Shown in pieces: positions 8,394 to 15,077 of a DNA stretch of 23,195 nt. The DNA is from Streptomyces sp. WM6386. GTDB taxonomy: Bacteria; Actinomycetota; Actinomycetes; Streptomycetales; Streptomycetaceae. The notes under the pieces were generated by a model. The model did not search any database. It was not told where the DNA came from and saw only the letters and a program-made list of their open reading frames with translations. Numbering within the stretch: position 1 is the first letter of the stretch; every line of letters starts with the position of its first letter. The stretch is taken from contig NZ_JXTE01000094.1 of NCBI RefSeq assembly GCF_000972385.1, positions 1-23,195 of the forward strand, written 5' to 3'. A program made the translations under genes and the position numbers.

Positions 8394-9845
8394 TTGAGAA
8401 ACAATGCCGTTCGCCTGCTTCTGGCGATGCTGGTGGCGCTCGCCGCCTGCCTCGTCGGCCCGGGCTCCTCCCCCGCCCAGGCCGCCGTGCCCGACTCCCC
8501 CGCCGTGACCTACACCAACCCGATCGCGGAGAAGCGGGCCGACCCGCACATCTACAAACACACCGACGGCTACTACTACTTCACCGCGACAGTCCCCGAG
8601 TACGACCGCATCGTGCTGCGCCGGGCGACCACCATCCAGGGCCTGTCGACGGCCTCCGAGGTCACCATCTGGACCAAGCACACCAGCGGGGTGATGGGCG
8701 CGCACATCTGGGCGCCGGAGATCCACTTCATCGACGGCAAGTGGTACGTGTACTTCGCCGCCGGGTCCACCAGTGACATATGGGCGATCCGGATGTACGT
8801 CCTGGAGGGCACCGGCGCCAATCCGCTCACCGCGACCTGGGCCGAGAAGGGCCAGATCAAGACCACCTGGGAGAGCTTCTCGCTGGATGCGACGACCTTC
8901 GTCGTGAACGGTGTGCGCTATCTGGCGTGGGCGCAGCGCAACCCGGCGGAGAACAACAACACCAGCCTGTTCCTGGCGAAGCTGTCCAACCCCTGGACGA
9001 TCAGCGGGACTCCGGCGGAGTTGTCCCAGCCGACGCTGTCATGGGAGACCGTCGGCTACAAGGTCAACGAGGGGCCGGCGGTGATCCAGCACGGCGGCAA
9101 GGTCTTCATGACGTACTCGGCGAGCGCCACCGACGCCAACTACTGCCTGGGGATGCTGACGGCGTCGGCGACCGCCGATCTCACCAACCCGGCCTCCTGG
9201 ACCAAGGGTTCGGCGCCGGTCTTCCAGACGAGCGCGGCGACCTCGCAGTACGGTCCGGGCCACAACTCCTTCACCGTCTCCGAGGACGGCAAGTCGGACA
9301 TCCTCGTCTACCACGACCGCAGCTACAAGGACATCAGCGGTGATCCGCTGAACGACCCGAACCGCCGCACCCGGGTGCAGAAGGTGTACTGGAAGTCCGA
9401 CGGCACCCCCGACTTCGGCATCCCGGTCGCCGACGGTGTCACCCCGCAGCGCCTGTCGTCGTACAACTTCGCGGACCGCTTCGTCCGGCACTGGGAGTAC
9501 CGGGCCCGTATCGAGGCGAACGTCTCACCGCTCGCCGACTCGCAGTTCCGGGCCGTCACCGGCCTCGCCGGCACCGGCACGGTCTCCCTGGAGTCGGCCA
9601 ACTTCCCCGGGTACTTCCTGCGGCACAAGGACTTCGAGGTGTGGGTGGAGAAGAACGACGGCACCTCGGCCTTCGCCTCGTCCGCCAGCTTCTACCGACG
9701 GGCCGGACTGGCCGACTCGGCGGGGGTCTCCTACGAGTCGTACAACTACGCCGGCCGGTATGTGCGGCACTACAACTACCTGCTGTACGTGCAGGCACTG
9801 AGCACCTCCACGGACCGGGCGGACGCCACGTTCTACGCCCAGTAG
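8394..9845 (+). CDS. Secreted exo-1,5-alpha-L-arabinofuranosidase, GH43 with CBM42 (AbfB)
   Basis: This extracellular enzyme releases arabinose from arabinan or arabinoxylan side chains. The start is TTG at 8394 with GGAG 7 bases upstream. Residues 1-31 form a signal peptide ending near AQAA. The GH43 five-bladed propeller spans about 35-350. By family comparison the catalytic residues are the base Asp50 (KRADPHIY), the pKa modulator Asp165 (FSLDATTF) and the acid Glu225 (KVNEGPAV). A C-terminal CBM42 (354-483) binds arabinofuranose and shows three repeats: SYNFADRFVRH, SANFPGYFLRH and SYNYAGRYVRH. The architecture and length (483 residues) match the characterised Streptomyces avermitilis Araf43A type. 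It has no clear promoter of its own and probably depends on the one at 8113 through the remnant gene. Confidence 0.92.
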   Translation: MRNNAVRLLLAMLVALAACLVGPGSSPAQAAVPDSPAVTYTNPIAEKRADPHIYKHTDGYYYFTATVPEYDRIVLRRATTIQGLSTASEVTIWTKHTSGVMGAHIWAPEIHFIDGKWYVYFAAGSTSDIWAIRMYVLEGTGANPLTATWAEKGQIKTTWESFSLDATTFVVNGVRYLAWAQRNPAENNNTSLFLAKLSNPWTISGTPAELSQPTLSWETVGYKVNEGPAVIQHGGKVFMTYSASATDANYCLGMLTASATADLTNPASWTKGSAPVFQTSAATSQYGPGHNSFTVSEDGKSDILVYHDRSYKDISGDPLNDPNRRTRVQKVYWKSDGTPDFGIPVADGVTPQRLSSYNFADRFVRHWEYRARIEANVSPLADSQFRAVTGLAGTGTVSLESANFPGYFLRHKDFEVWVEKNDGTSAFASSASFYRRAGLADSAGVSYESYNYAGRYVRHYNYLLYVQALSTSTDRADATFYAQ

Positions 9846-9870
9846 ACGGTCCTGAAGGCGTGATCGAATA

Positions 9871-9906
9871 GACTATACACTGTATGTATAATCACTGTGT
9901 ATAGTC
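9871..9906. promoter_or_regulatory. AT-rich 10-bp perfect dyad overlapping a promoter
   Basis: GACTATACAC (9871-9880) and GTGTATAGTC (9897-9906) are perfect inverted repeats with 16 bases between. The spacer contains a perfect TATAAT (9887-9892), and the right arm contains TATAGT (9900-9905) 6 bases before the ATG at 9912. CACTGT followed by GTATA also occurs twice in direct orientation. The low GC content stands out sharply. This looks like an operator overlying the deacetylase promoter; the regulator is unknown, and no repressor gene is next to it. Confidence 0.55.
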
Positions 9907-9911
9907 CCGGC

Positions 9912-10700
9912 ATGCCTTCTGTGACCAACAAGATGAACAAAACGGGGAACAGGTTCCGAGCGGCGCTGATGTCGGCGGCGGCAGCGTCCTTGGCGCTGTC
10001 GCTGACCGGCTGCGGATCGCTCGACACGACCGCGCCCAGCGCCGCCCGGAACCAGGCCGCGGTCACCGCCCAGGCGGCCCGGTTCGGGACCGTCGACTGC
10101 CGCGAGGCCAAGTGCGTCGCGCTCACCTTCGACGCCGGGCCCAGCGAGCACTCCGCCCGGCTGCTCGACATCCTCAAGGAGAATCAGGTCCCGGCGACCT
10201 TCTTCCTCCTCGGCAAACGGCACATCGAGAAGTACCCGGACCTCGTCACACGCATGGCCGACGAGGGACACGAGATCGCCAGCCACACCTGGGACCACAA
10301 GATCCTGACGAAGCTGAAGCCGCAGGAGATACGCGAGGAGCTGGAGCGCCCCAACACGGAGATAGAGCGGCTCACCGGGCAGAGACCGACACTGATGCGC
10401 CCGCCGCAGGGCCGGACGAACGACACCGTCCACGACATCTGCCGTGAGCTGGGCATGGCGGAGGTGCTGTGGAGCGTGACCGCCAAGGACTACATGACGA
10501 ACGACTCCGCGCTGATCCACAAGCGTGTGCTCGACCAGGTGTCCCGCGACGGGATCATCCTGCTCCACGACCTGTACGACGGCACCGTGCCGGCGGTGCC
10601 CGGGATCATCGACGCGCTGAAGGCGCGGGGGTATGTGTTCGTGACCGTGCCGCAGTTGCTGGCCCCGGGGAAGGCCGAGCCGGGCAAGGTGTACCGCTGA
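9912..10700 (+). CDS. Polysaccharide deacetylase (NodB/CE4 domain) lipoprotein
   Basis: This is a predicted membrane-anchored, cell-surface carbohydrate esterase of family 4, which removes N- or O-acetyl groups from chitin oligomers, peptidoglycan or xylan. It has 262 residues. The signal peptide ends in the lipobox LTGC (31-34), giving a lipidated Cys34. NodB motifs are LTFDAGP (71-77), SHTWDH (124-129, metal ligands His125 and His129), RPPQG (163-167) and LLHD (217-220). Motif 1 normally reads TFDDGP: the catalytic-base aspartate (Asp74) is kept but the metal-binding aspartate is Ala75. The start ATG at 9912 lacks a ribosome site and follows a TATAGT box by 6 bases; a GTG at 9897 lies inside the dyad and is less likely. 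It converges on the P450 over a hairpin. Confidence 0.87.
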   Translation: MPSVTNKMNKTGNRFRAALMSAAAASLALSLTGCGSLDTTAPSAARNQAAVTAQAARFGTVDCREAKCVALTFDAGPSEHSARLLDILKENQVPATFFLLGKRHIEKYPDLVTRMADEGHEIASHTWDHKILTKLKPQEIREELERPNTEIERLTGQRPTLMRPPQGRTNDTVHDICRELGMAEVLWSVTAKDYMTNDSALIHKRVLDQVSRDGIILLHDLYDGTVPAVPGIIDALKARGYVFVTVPQLLAPGKAEPGKVYR

Positions 10701-10715
10701 CGCCCTTCGGGGCGT
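10700..10715. terminator. Bidirectional hairpin with UUCG tetraloop between convergent genes
   Basis: ACGCCC-TTCG-GGGCGT is a perfect 6-bp stem closed by the very stable C(UUCG)G tetraloop. It fills exactly the space between the deacetylase stop (10698-10700) and the P450 stop (10716-10718), using the last base of the first stop. It can fold on either strand, so it probably terminates or stabilises both transcripts. No T-run follows. Confidence 0.6.
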
Positions 10716-11930
10716 TCACCAGGCCAGGCGCAGGCGGTACGGGGAGCGGTGGATCATCGTGGGCCGCATCTCGACCGGCTGGTCGCCCGCCAGTCGCAGC
10801 CCGGGCAGCCGCAGGGTCAACTCCTCCAGAGTGAGCCGGAGTTGCTCACGGGCGAGCTGGGAGCCGGGGCAGCCGTGCACACCGAACCCGAAGGCGACAT
10901 GGCGGCCCGGAGCGCGGGTGATGTCGAACTCGTCGGCGCGCGGATGGCGGGCGGCGTCCCGGTTGGCGCCGCCGAAGGCCACGAACACCGTTGTCCCGGG
11001 CGCGAGTTCGGTCCCGGCGACAGTGACGGGACCGGTGGTGATACGGCGGAACCCCTGCAGGGCGCTGTCGTAGTGGGCGGCCTCCTCGACGGCCGCCGGT
11101 ATCCGCTCGGGCTCGGCGCACAGCAGCTCCCACTGCGACCGGTGCCGCAGTAGGTGCAGGACCGTCGTCCCGATGAGCGCGGTGGTGGTGAGATGCCCGG
11201 CGATCAGCAGGTTCTGAAGGTGGGCGACGAGTTCGTGGCGGTGCTCCAGGGTCAGGTCTCCGGGTTCGGCGAGGGAGCCGACGAGCTCCGTGCACAGGTC
11301 CTCGCGGGGCTCGGCATGGCGTTCCCGCACATACCGGTCCAGCGTGTGCTGCATCGCGACGACGTCCTCGGCGGCGGCGACCTGCTCGGCCTCCTCCAGC
11401 GGACGGAACAGCAGCTCTTCGGCACGATGGCCGCCGTGCACGACACCGGGCACGTCCTCGGGATCGAGGCCGACGACGCGGCCGATGACGTCGCCGGGAA
11501 GCTTTCCGGCGTACGCCGACATCAGCTCGACCTCGCCGTCCTCGGCGAACCCCTCGACCAGGTCGGCGGCGCGCCCGGCGGCGTACGGCAGGACGGCGGC
11601 GACCCGCGCCGGCGAGAGCCCGCGGACGATCGGCGCGCGCAGCTCCTGATGCCGGGCGCCGTCGGAGGTGACGACGACGGGCCGCCCGCCGAAGCCGCCG
11701 CCGAGGACGGCGAGCGCGGCGGGCGAGGGCAGCACATCCGGGATGAGCGCGTTGGCCGACGAGAAGTCCTCGGGCCGGCGGAGGACTTCTCGCACATCGG
11801 CGTCCCGGGCGACCAGCCAGGCGTCCAGCTCGTCGAGGTACGTCAGCCCGTCGGCGTGCCGCGCCCGCTCGTAGTGCGGATAGGGGTCGCGCTGCAACTC
11901 ATCACGTCTCCCCGGCAGTTCACGGTCCAC
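10716..11930 (-). CDS. Cytochrome P450 with altered ExxR motif
   Basis: This is a soluble bacterial P450 of 404 residues that would oxidise a small hydrophobic molecule using electrons from a ferredoxin; no ferredoxin gene is adjacent. The C-helix heme-propionate motif is HQELR (94-98). The I-helix oxygen-activation motif is AGHLTTT (244-250), and the heme-binding loop FGFGVHGCPG (347-356) carries the proximal thiolate Cys354. The K-helix, normally ExxR, reads EEAAHYD: Glu283 is followed by His286 where arginine is almost invariant. The codon is clearly CAC. The start is GTG at 11930, with GGAGGG 6 bases upstream. The CYP family cannot be assigned by eye, and the substrate is unknown. No biosynthetic cluster surrounds it. 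Confidence 0.92.
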   Translation of the reverse strand: MDRELPGRRDELQRDPYPHYERARHADGLTYLDELDAWLVARDADVREVLRRPEDFSSANALIPDVLPSPAALAVLGGGFGGRPVVVTSDGARHQELRAPIVRGLSPARVAAVLPYAAGRAADLVEGFAEDGEVELMSAYAGKLPGDVIGRVVGLDPEDVPGVVHGGHRAEELLFRPLEEAEQVAAAEDVVAMQHTLDRYVRERHAEPREDLCTELVGSLAEPGDLTLEHRHELVAHLQNLLIAGHLTTTALIGTTVLHLLRHRSQWELLCAEPERIPAAVEEAAHYDSALQGFRRITTGPVTVAGTELAPGTTVFVAFGGANRDAARHPRADEFDITRAPGRHVAFGFGVHGCPGSQLAREQLRLTLEELTLRLPGLRLAGDQPVEMRPTMIHRSPYRLRLAW

Positions 11931-11999
11931 GGGACGCCCTCCGGCCGCTGGTGGTGCGGGGTCGCGCTCATGGTGCCGTACGGGTGTACGGATGCGATA

Positions 12000-12015
12000 G
12001 ACGTCATGACGTCAT
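12000..12015. promoter_or_regulatory. Tandem palindromic 8-mers upstream of the P450
   Basis: GACGTCAT occurs twice head to tail, which also makes a perfect 14-bp palindrome (GACGTCATGACGTC, 12000-12013) and an overlapping 10-bp one (12006-12015). It lies about 70 bases upstream of the P450 start within the 115-bp gap, followed by a GTACGG direct repeat (11978-11983 and 11986-11991). It is a candidate operator; no regulator is identified. Confidence 0.4.
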
Positions 12016-12045
12016 CGGGCCATGCCTGTCGCCCCGTTCAACCGG

Positions 12046-13059
12046 TCAGAAGACGACGGACCAACCCTCCCGTGCCGCCTGCTCCTTGGTGTACGAAACG
12101 CCGTGCGCCTTGAGTCCCTTGGCGTCGAGGAGGGTGATCTCGCCGCCGTGGTTGCCGAGTCGGGCGCCGTTCGCGCCGAGCGGGACGACGAGACAGGTGG
12201 CGGGGGCGAGCGGACCGCCCGGCACCGGGGACTTCTGGCCGAGCCGGTCCCCGATGCGCCAGCCGGTGAGGTCGACGGGGTCGGGCGAGGCGTTGAACAG
12301 GGTGACCGTCTCCGCCTCGGGCGCGGGGCCGCGCGGGTTGACGAGCGCCGCGACGATCCGCACGGGCAGGGTGTTCGGCTCGGGCCGGTTGCCCTCGACG
12401 TCCTCCAGGGCGTGGCCGGTGACGTCGTCCGTGTGCCAGGACTGGCTCTGGAAGGCGAGGAAGATCGCCACCCAGCGGTTCTGGCCGGGGAAGTGGATGA
12501 GGATCCCGCCGTCCTGCCAGACACCGTCGTCGCCACGGAACTTCCGGCTGTTGCCCTGGTTCATGTGGATGTCGTGGATGCCGTTGCCGGGCAGGAAGCC
12601 GAACACCTTGTCCTTGACGCGGGGTTCGGGCCCGAAGCGCTCGCCGAAGACGTACAGCCGGGCGTCCGGGTCCGCGACGGCACGCCGTACGTAGTGATCG
12701 AGGATGTCGGCCAGGTCGTCGTCGGCGCCGGGGCCGTCCGGGGGCAGGGTGCGCATCTTCGCCGGGTCGAAGAGGTTGCCGCGCACGAAGTCGAGGTTGG
12801 GGCCGCCGGGGCCGGGCGGCAGGCTGTTCCACCCACTGCCGAGTCCCGCGAGCCGACCGGTGACCGGGTGCCGGAAGTCCTCGTCGACGAGGTAGAGCAG
12901 CTCCGAGGGACGTTCCTGGGACAGGACGTTGACGGCGGCGCGGTAGTGGACGTCCTGATCGTCGGTCAGATGGATCTGGTAGTGCGGGGTGTCGACGGCG
13001 CCCTCGCGCCGGGTGTCGACCGCCCGTGTGATCAGTACGCCGTAGGCCTTCAGTGGCAT
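12046..13059 (-). CDS. DUF2278 (YukJ-like) protein with C-terminal lamin-tail-like domain
   Basis: This is a 337-residue protein of unknown function. Residues about 1-220 match the DUF2278/YukJ family as I remember it: MPLKAYGVLITRAVD at the start, then HYQIHLTDD, VNVLSQ, LDFVRGNLFD, KDKVFGFLPGNGIHDIHMNQ, GVWQDGGILIHFP and FQSQSWHTDDVTGHAL. The HDIHMNQGN and GVWQDGG segments are the most characteristic. Residues about 235-330 (VTLFNASPDPVDLTGWRIGDR, then GGEITLLDAKG) look like an immunoglobulin-like lamin-tail domain, often found on secreted or nucleic-acid-associated bacterial proteins. There is no signal peptide. The start is ATG at 13059, with GGGGGAG about 9 bases upstream; longer readings upstream are not conserved. 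Neighbours give no functional clue. Confidence 0.85.
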   Translation of the reverse strand: MPLKAYGVLITRAVDTRREGAVDTPHYQIHLTDDQDVHYRAAVNVLSQERPSELLYLVDEDFRHPVTGRLAGLGSGWNSLPPGPGGPNLDFVRGNLFDPAKMRTLPPDGPGADDDLADILDHYVRRAVADPDARLYVFGERFGPEPRVKDKVFGFLPGNGIHDIHMNQGNSRKFRGDDGVWQDGGILIHFPGQNRWVAIFLAFQSQSWHTDDVTGHALEDVEGNRPEPNTLPVRIVAALVNPRGPAPEAETVTLFNASPDPVDLTGWRIGDRLGQKSPVPGGPLAPATCLVVPLGANGARLGNHGGEITLLDAKGLKAHGVSYTKEQAAREGWSVVF

Positions 13060-13231
13060 GGTGACCAACTCCCCCTGAGGGCGGGCGGAATGCCCACCCA
13101 TGGTCGGAATCGTAGGGGTTGCGGGCCATGGTGCGGGGCGGGTTCGCCGGGTGTACGCCCGTCCGACGACCGCTGAGGGGGCCAAGTATGTGAGCCGGAT
13201 ATGTATACGGCGCTGAGCTGGCCGGATTCCC

Positions 13232-13237
13232 TAAGAT
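13232..13237 (+). promoter_or_regulatory. Candidate -10 box of a leaderless transcript (SRPBCC gene)
   Basis: TAAGAT lies exactly 6 bases before the GTG at 13244, and no ribosome binding site is present. It has the same TANNNT-N6-start geometry as three other genes in this window. No clear -35 is seen. Confidence 0.45.
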
Positions 13238-13243
13238 CGTCGT

Positions 13244-13684
13244 GTGGTCAACTTCCTCCTCGAACGCACGGCACCGCTTCCCCCCGACGAGGCCTGGCGC
13301 CGCCTCACGCGGTGGCCCCGCCATGGCGAAGTGGTCCCGCTGACCCGCGTCACGGTGGAGACCGCGGGACCGACGGGTGCGGGCACGGTCTTCGTGGCCC
13401 GCACGGGGGTCGGCCCGCTCACCTTCGACGACCGCATGGAGGTCACGGTGTGGCGGCCGCCGGCGTCCGGCGCGGCCGGACTGTGCCGACTGGAGAAACG
13501 GGGTCGCGTGGTGGCCGGCTGGGCCGAGATCGAGGTCGGTCCCGGGCCGGGCGGGCGCAGTCGGGTGGTGTGGCGGGAGGAGCTGGGGCTCCGGTTTCTG
13601 CCGAGGGTGGTCGATCCGGTGGTGCGGCGGGTGGCCGGGTATGTGTTCGGGCGGGCGGTGAACCGGTTGTTGAGGTGGGCGTGA
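13244..13684 (+). CDS. SRPBCC-family (polyketide cyclase/START-like) protein
   Basis: This is a 146-residue predicted helix-grip protein. It begins MVNFLLERTAPLPPDEAWRRLTRWPRHGEVVPL, the usual SRPBCC opening in which a strand is followed by two short helices and the phrase W..H..VVPLT. It ends in a long basic C-terminal helix (about 120-146). Such proteins bind hydrophobic ligands in a cavity; some are cyclases, but most Streptomyces members have no assigned role and no catalytic residue can be named here. The start is the GTG at 13244, suggested by the leaderless -10 box. It is divergent from the DUF2278 gene (184-bp gap) and converges on xdhC across a large inverted repeat. Function is not predictable beyond the fold. 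Confidence 0.75.
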   Translation: MVNFLLERTAPLPPDEAWRRLTRWPRHGEVVPLTRVTVETAGPTGAGTVFVARTGVGPLTFDDRMEVTVWRPPASGAAGLCRLEKRGRVVAGWAEIEVGPGPGGRSRVVWREELGLRFLPRVVDPVVRRVAGYVFGRAVNRLLRWA

Positions 13685-13697
13685 CGGGGGCGGGCCC

Positions 13698-13884
13698 GAG
13701 GGTTTTCGCCCCCGCCGCCCCTACCCGTCCCGTCCCTGGGGGCTGCCGCCCCCAGACCCCCGCTTCGGCCCTGAACGGGCCTCGTCCTCAAACGCCGGAC
13801 GGGCTGAGATGCCTGGAGCGGGGTCGAAGGGGCGGCAGCCCCTGGGGAGGGGAACGGGTAAGGGCGGCGGGGGCGAAGACCCTC
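13698..13884. repeat. Large imperfect inverted repeat, Streptomyces interspersed intergenic element
   Basis: The left arm (13698-13752) begins GAGGGTTTTCGCCCCCGCCG, and the right arm (13829-13884) is its near reverse complement, ending GGGGGCGAAGACCCTC. Arms are about 55 bases with only a few mismatches. The 76-base loop contains CGTCCTCAAACGCCGGACGG. From memory, this core and the CTGGGGGCTGCCGCCCCCAG hairpin (13736-13755) are common intergenic sequences across Streptomyces genomes. It sits between convergent stops (13684 and 13883) and probably acts as a bidirectional terminator; its right end overlaps the xdhC stop codon. Confidence 0.75.
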
Positions 13885-15034
13885 AGGCCACCGACCCGAT
13901 CCGGCCCACCGCAGAAGACGTCGTGTCGTGATGGATCGGCGTATGCGCCCCCGTCAGTGACACCCCGCTTCCCCCACGCCGGTTGGCGACGATCTCCGCC
14001 CCGATCGACAGGGCCGTCTCCTCCGGTGTGCGGGCGCCCAGGTCCAGGCCGATGGGGGAACGCAGCCGGGCCAACTCCAGTTCGGCCACGCCGACTTCGC
14101 GAAGGCGTTCGTTGCGGTCCAGGTGGGTGCGGCGGGAGCCCATCGCGCCGACGTACGCCACCGGCAGCCGCAGCGCCAGTTGCAGAAGCGGTATGTCGAA
14201 CTTCGCGTCGTGGGTCAGGACGCACAGGACCGTGCGGGCGTCGACCTCCGTGCGCTCCAGGTACTTGTGGGGCCACTCGACGACTATCTCGTCCGCGTCC
14301 GGAAAGCGGGCCGCCGTCGCGAACACCGGGCGCGCGTCGCACACCGTGACGTGGTATCCCAGGAACTTCCCCACCCGCACCAGCGCCGACGCGAAGTCGA
14401 TCGCACCGAAGACGATCATCCGAGGTGCCGGGACCGAGGACTCGACCAGGACCGTCAGCGGGGCACCGCAGCGGGAGCCCTGCTCGCCGATCTCCAGGGT
14501 GCCCGTGCGGCCGGAGTCCAGGAAGGCGCCGGCCCCGGCCGCCACCGTGCGGTCCAGTTCCGGGTGGCCGCCGTAGCCGCCGTCGTACGAGCCGTCCGGG
14601 CGGACCAGCAGCACGCGGCCCATCAGGTCCGACGGACCCGAGACGATCCGGGCCATCGCCGCCGCCTCGCCCGAGGAGGCCGCGGCCAGAGCCGCCGTCA
14701 CCACCGGGCGGACGGGGTCGCCCGCCCGTACCGGCGTGACCAGGATGTCGATGACGCCGCCGCAGGTCAGACCGACCGCGAAGGCGTCGTCGTCGCTGTA
14801 GCCGAAGCGCTCCAGGACCGTCTCGCCGTCCTGAAGCGCCTGTTGGCACAGCTCGTACACCGCGCCCTCCACACAACCGCCGGAGACCGAGCCGATCGCC
14901 GTGCCGTCGGCGTCCACCGCGAGCGCGGCGCCGGGCCTGCGAGGGGCGCTGCCGCCGACGGCCACCACGGTGGCCACGGCGAAGTCGCGTCCCTGCTCGA
15001 CCCACCGGTGCAGCTCTTCGGCGATGTCCAGCAT
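13883..15034 (-). CDS. xdhC: XdhC-family molybdenum-cofactor maturation factor for xanthine dehydrogenase
   Basis: XdhC/CoxI proteins bind molybdopterin, promote its sulfuration and insert it into xanthine-dehydrogenase-type enzymes. The protein has 383 residues. The N-terminal XdhC/CoxI domain has VAVGGSAPRRPGA (24-36) and SGGCVEG (51-57) plus LTCGG (90-94), where cysteines important in the family lie. The C-terminal Rossmann-like domain starts at MIVFGAIDFASALVRVGKFLGY (206-227) and includes YVGAMGSRR (294-302). The start is ATG at 15034, with AAGGAGA about 8 bases upstream; a longer reading is unsupported. It follows the purine permease by 43 bases on the same strand, and the dehydrogenase operon is next upstream, so it is almost certainly dedicated to that enzyme. 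The B. subtilis counterpart is PucA. Confidence 0.9.
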   Translation of the reverse strand: MLDIAEELHRWVEQGRDFAVATVVAVGGSAPRRPGAALAVDADGTAIGSVSGGCVEGAVYELCQQALQDGETVLERFGYSDDDAFAVGLTCGGVIDILVTPVRAGDPVRPVVTAALAAASSGEAAAMARIVSGPSDLMGRVLLVRPDGSYDGGYGGHPELDRTVAAGAGAFLDSGRTGTLEIGEQGSRCGAPLTVLVESSVPAPRMIVFGAIDFASALVRVGKFLGYHVTVCDARPVFATAARFPDADEIVVEWPHKYLERTEVDARTVLCVLTHDAKFDIPLLQLALRLPVAYVGAMGSRRTHLDRNERLREVGVAELELARLRSPIGLDLGARTPEETALSIGAEIVANRRGGSGVSLTGAHTPIHHDTTSSAVGRIGSVA

Positions 15035-15077
15035 CTCTCGGTCTCCTTCACAACAGCGGTCGTATGCAACAGAGCGG

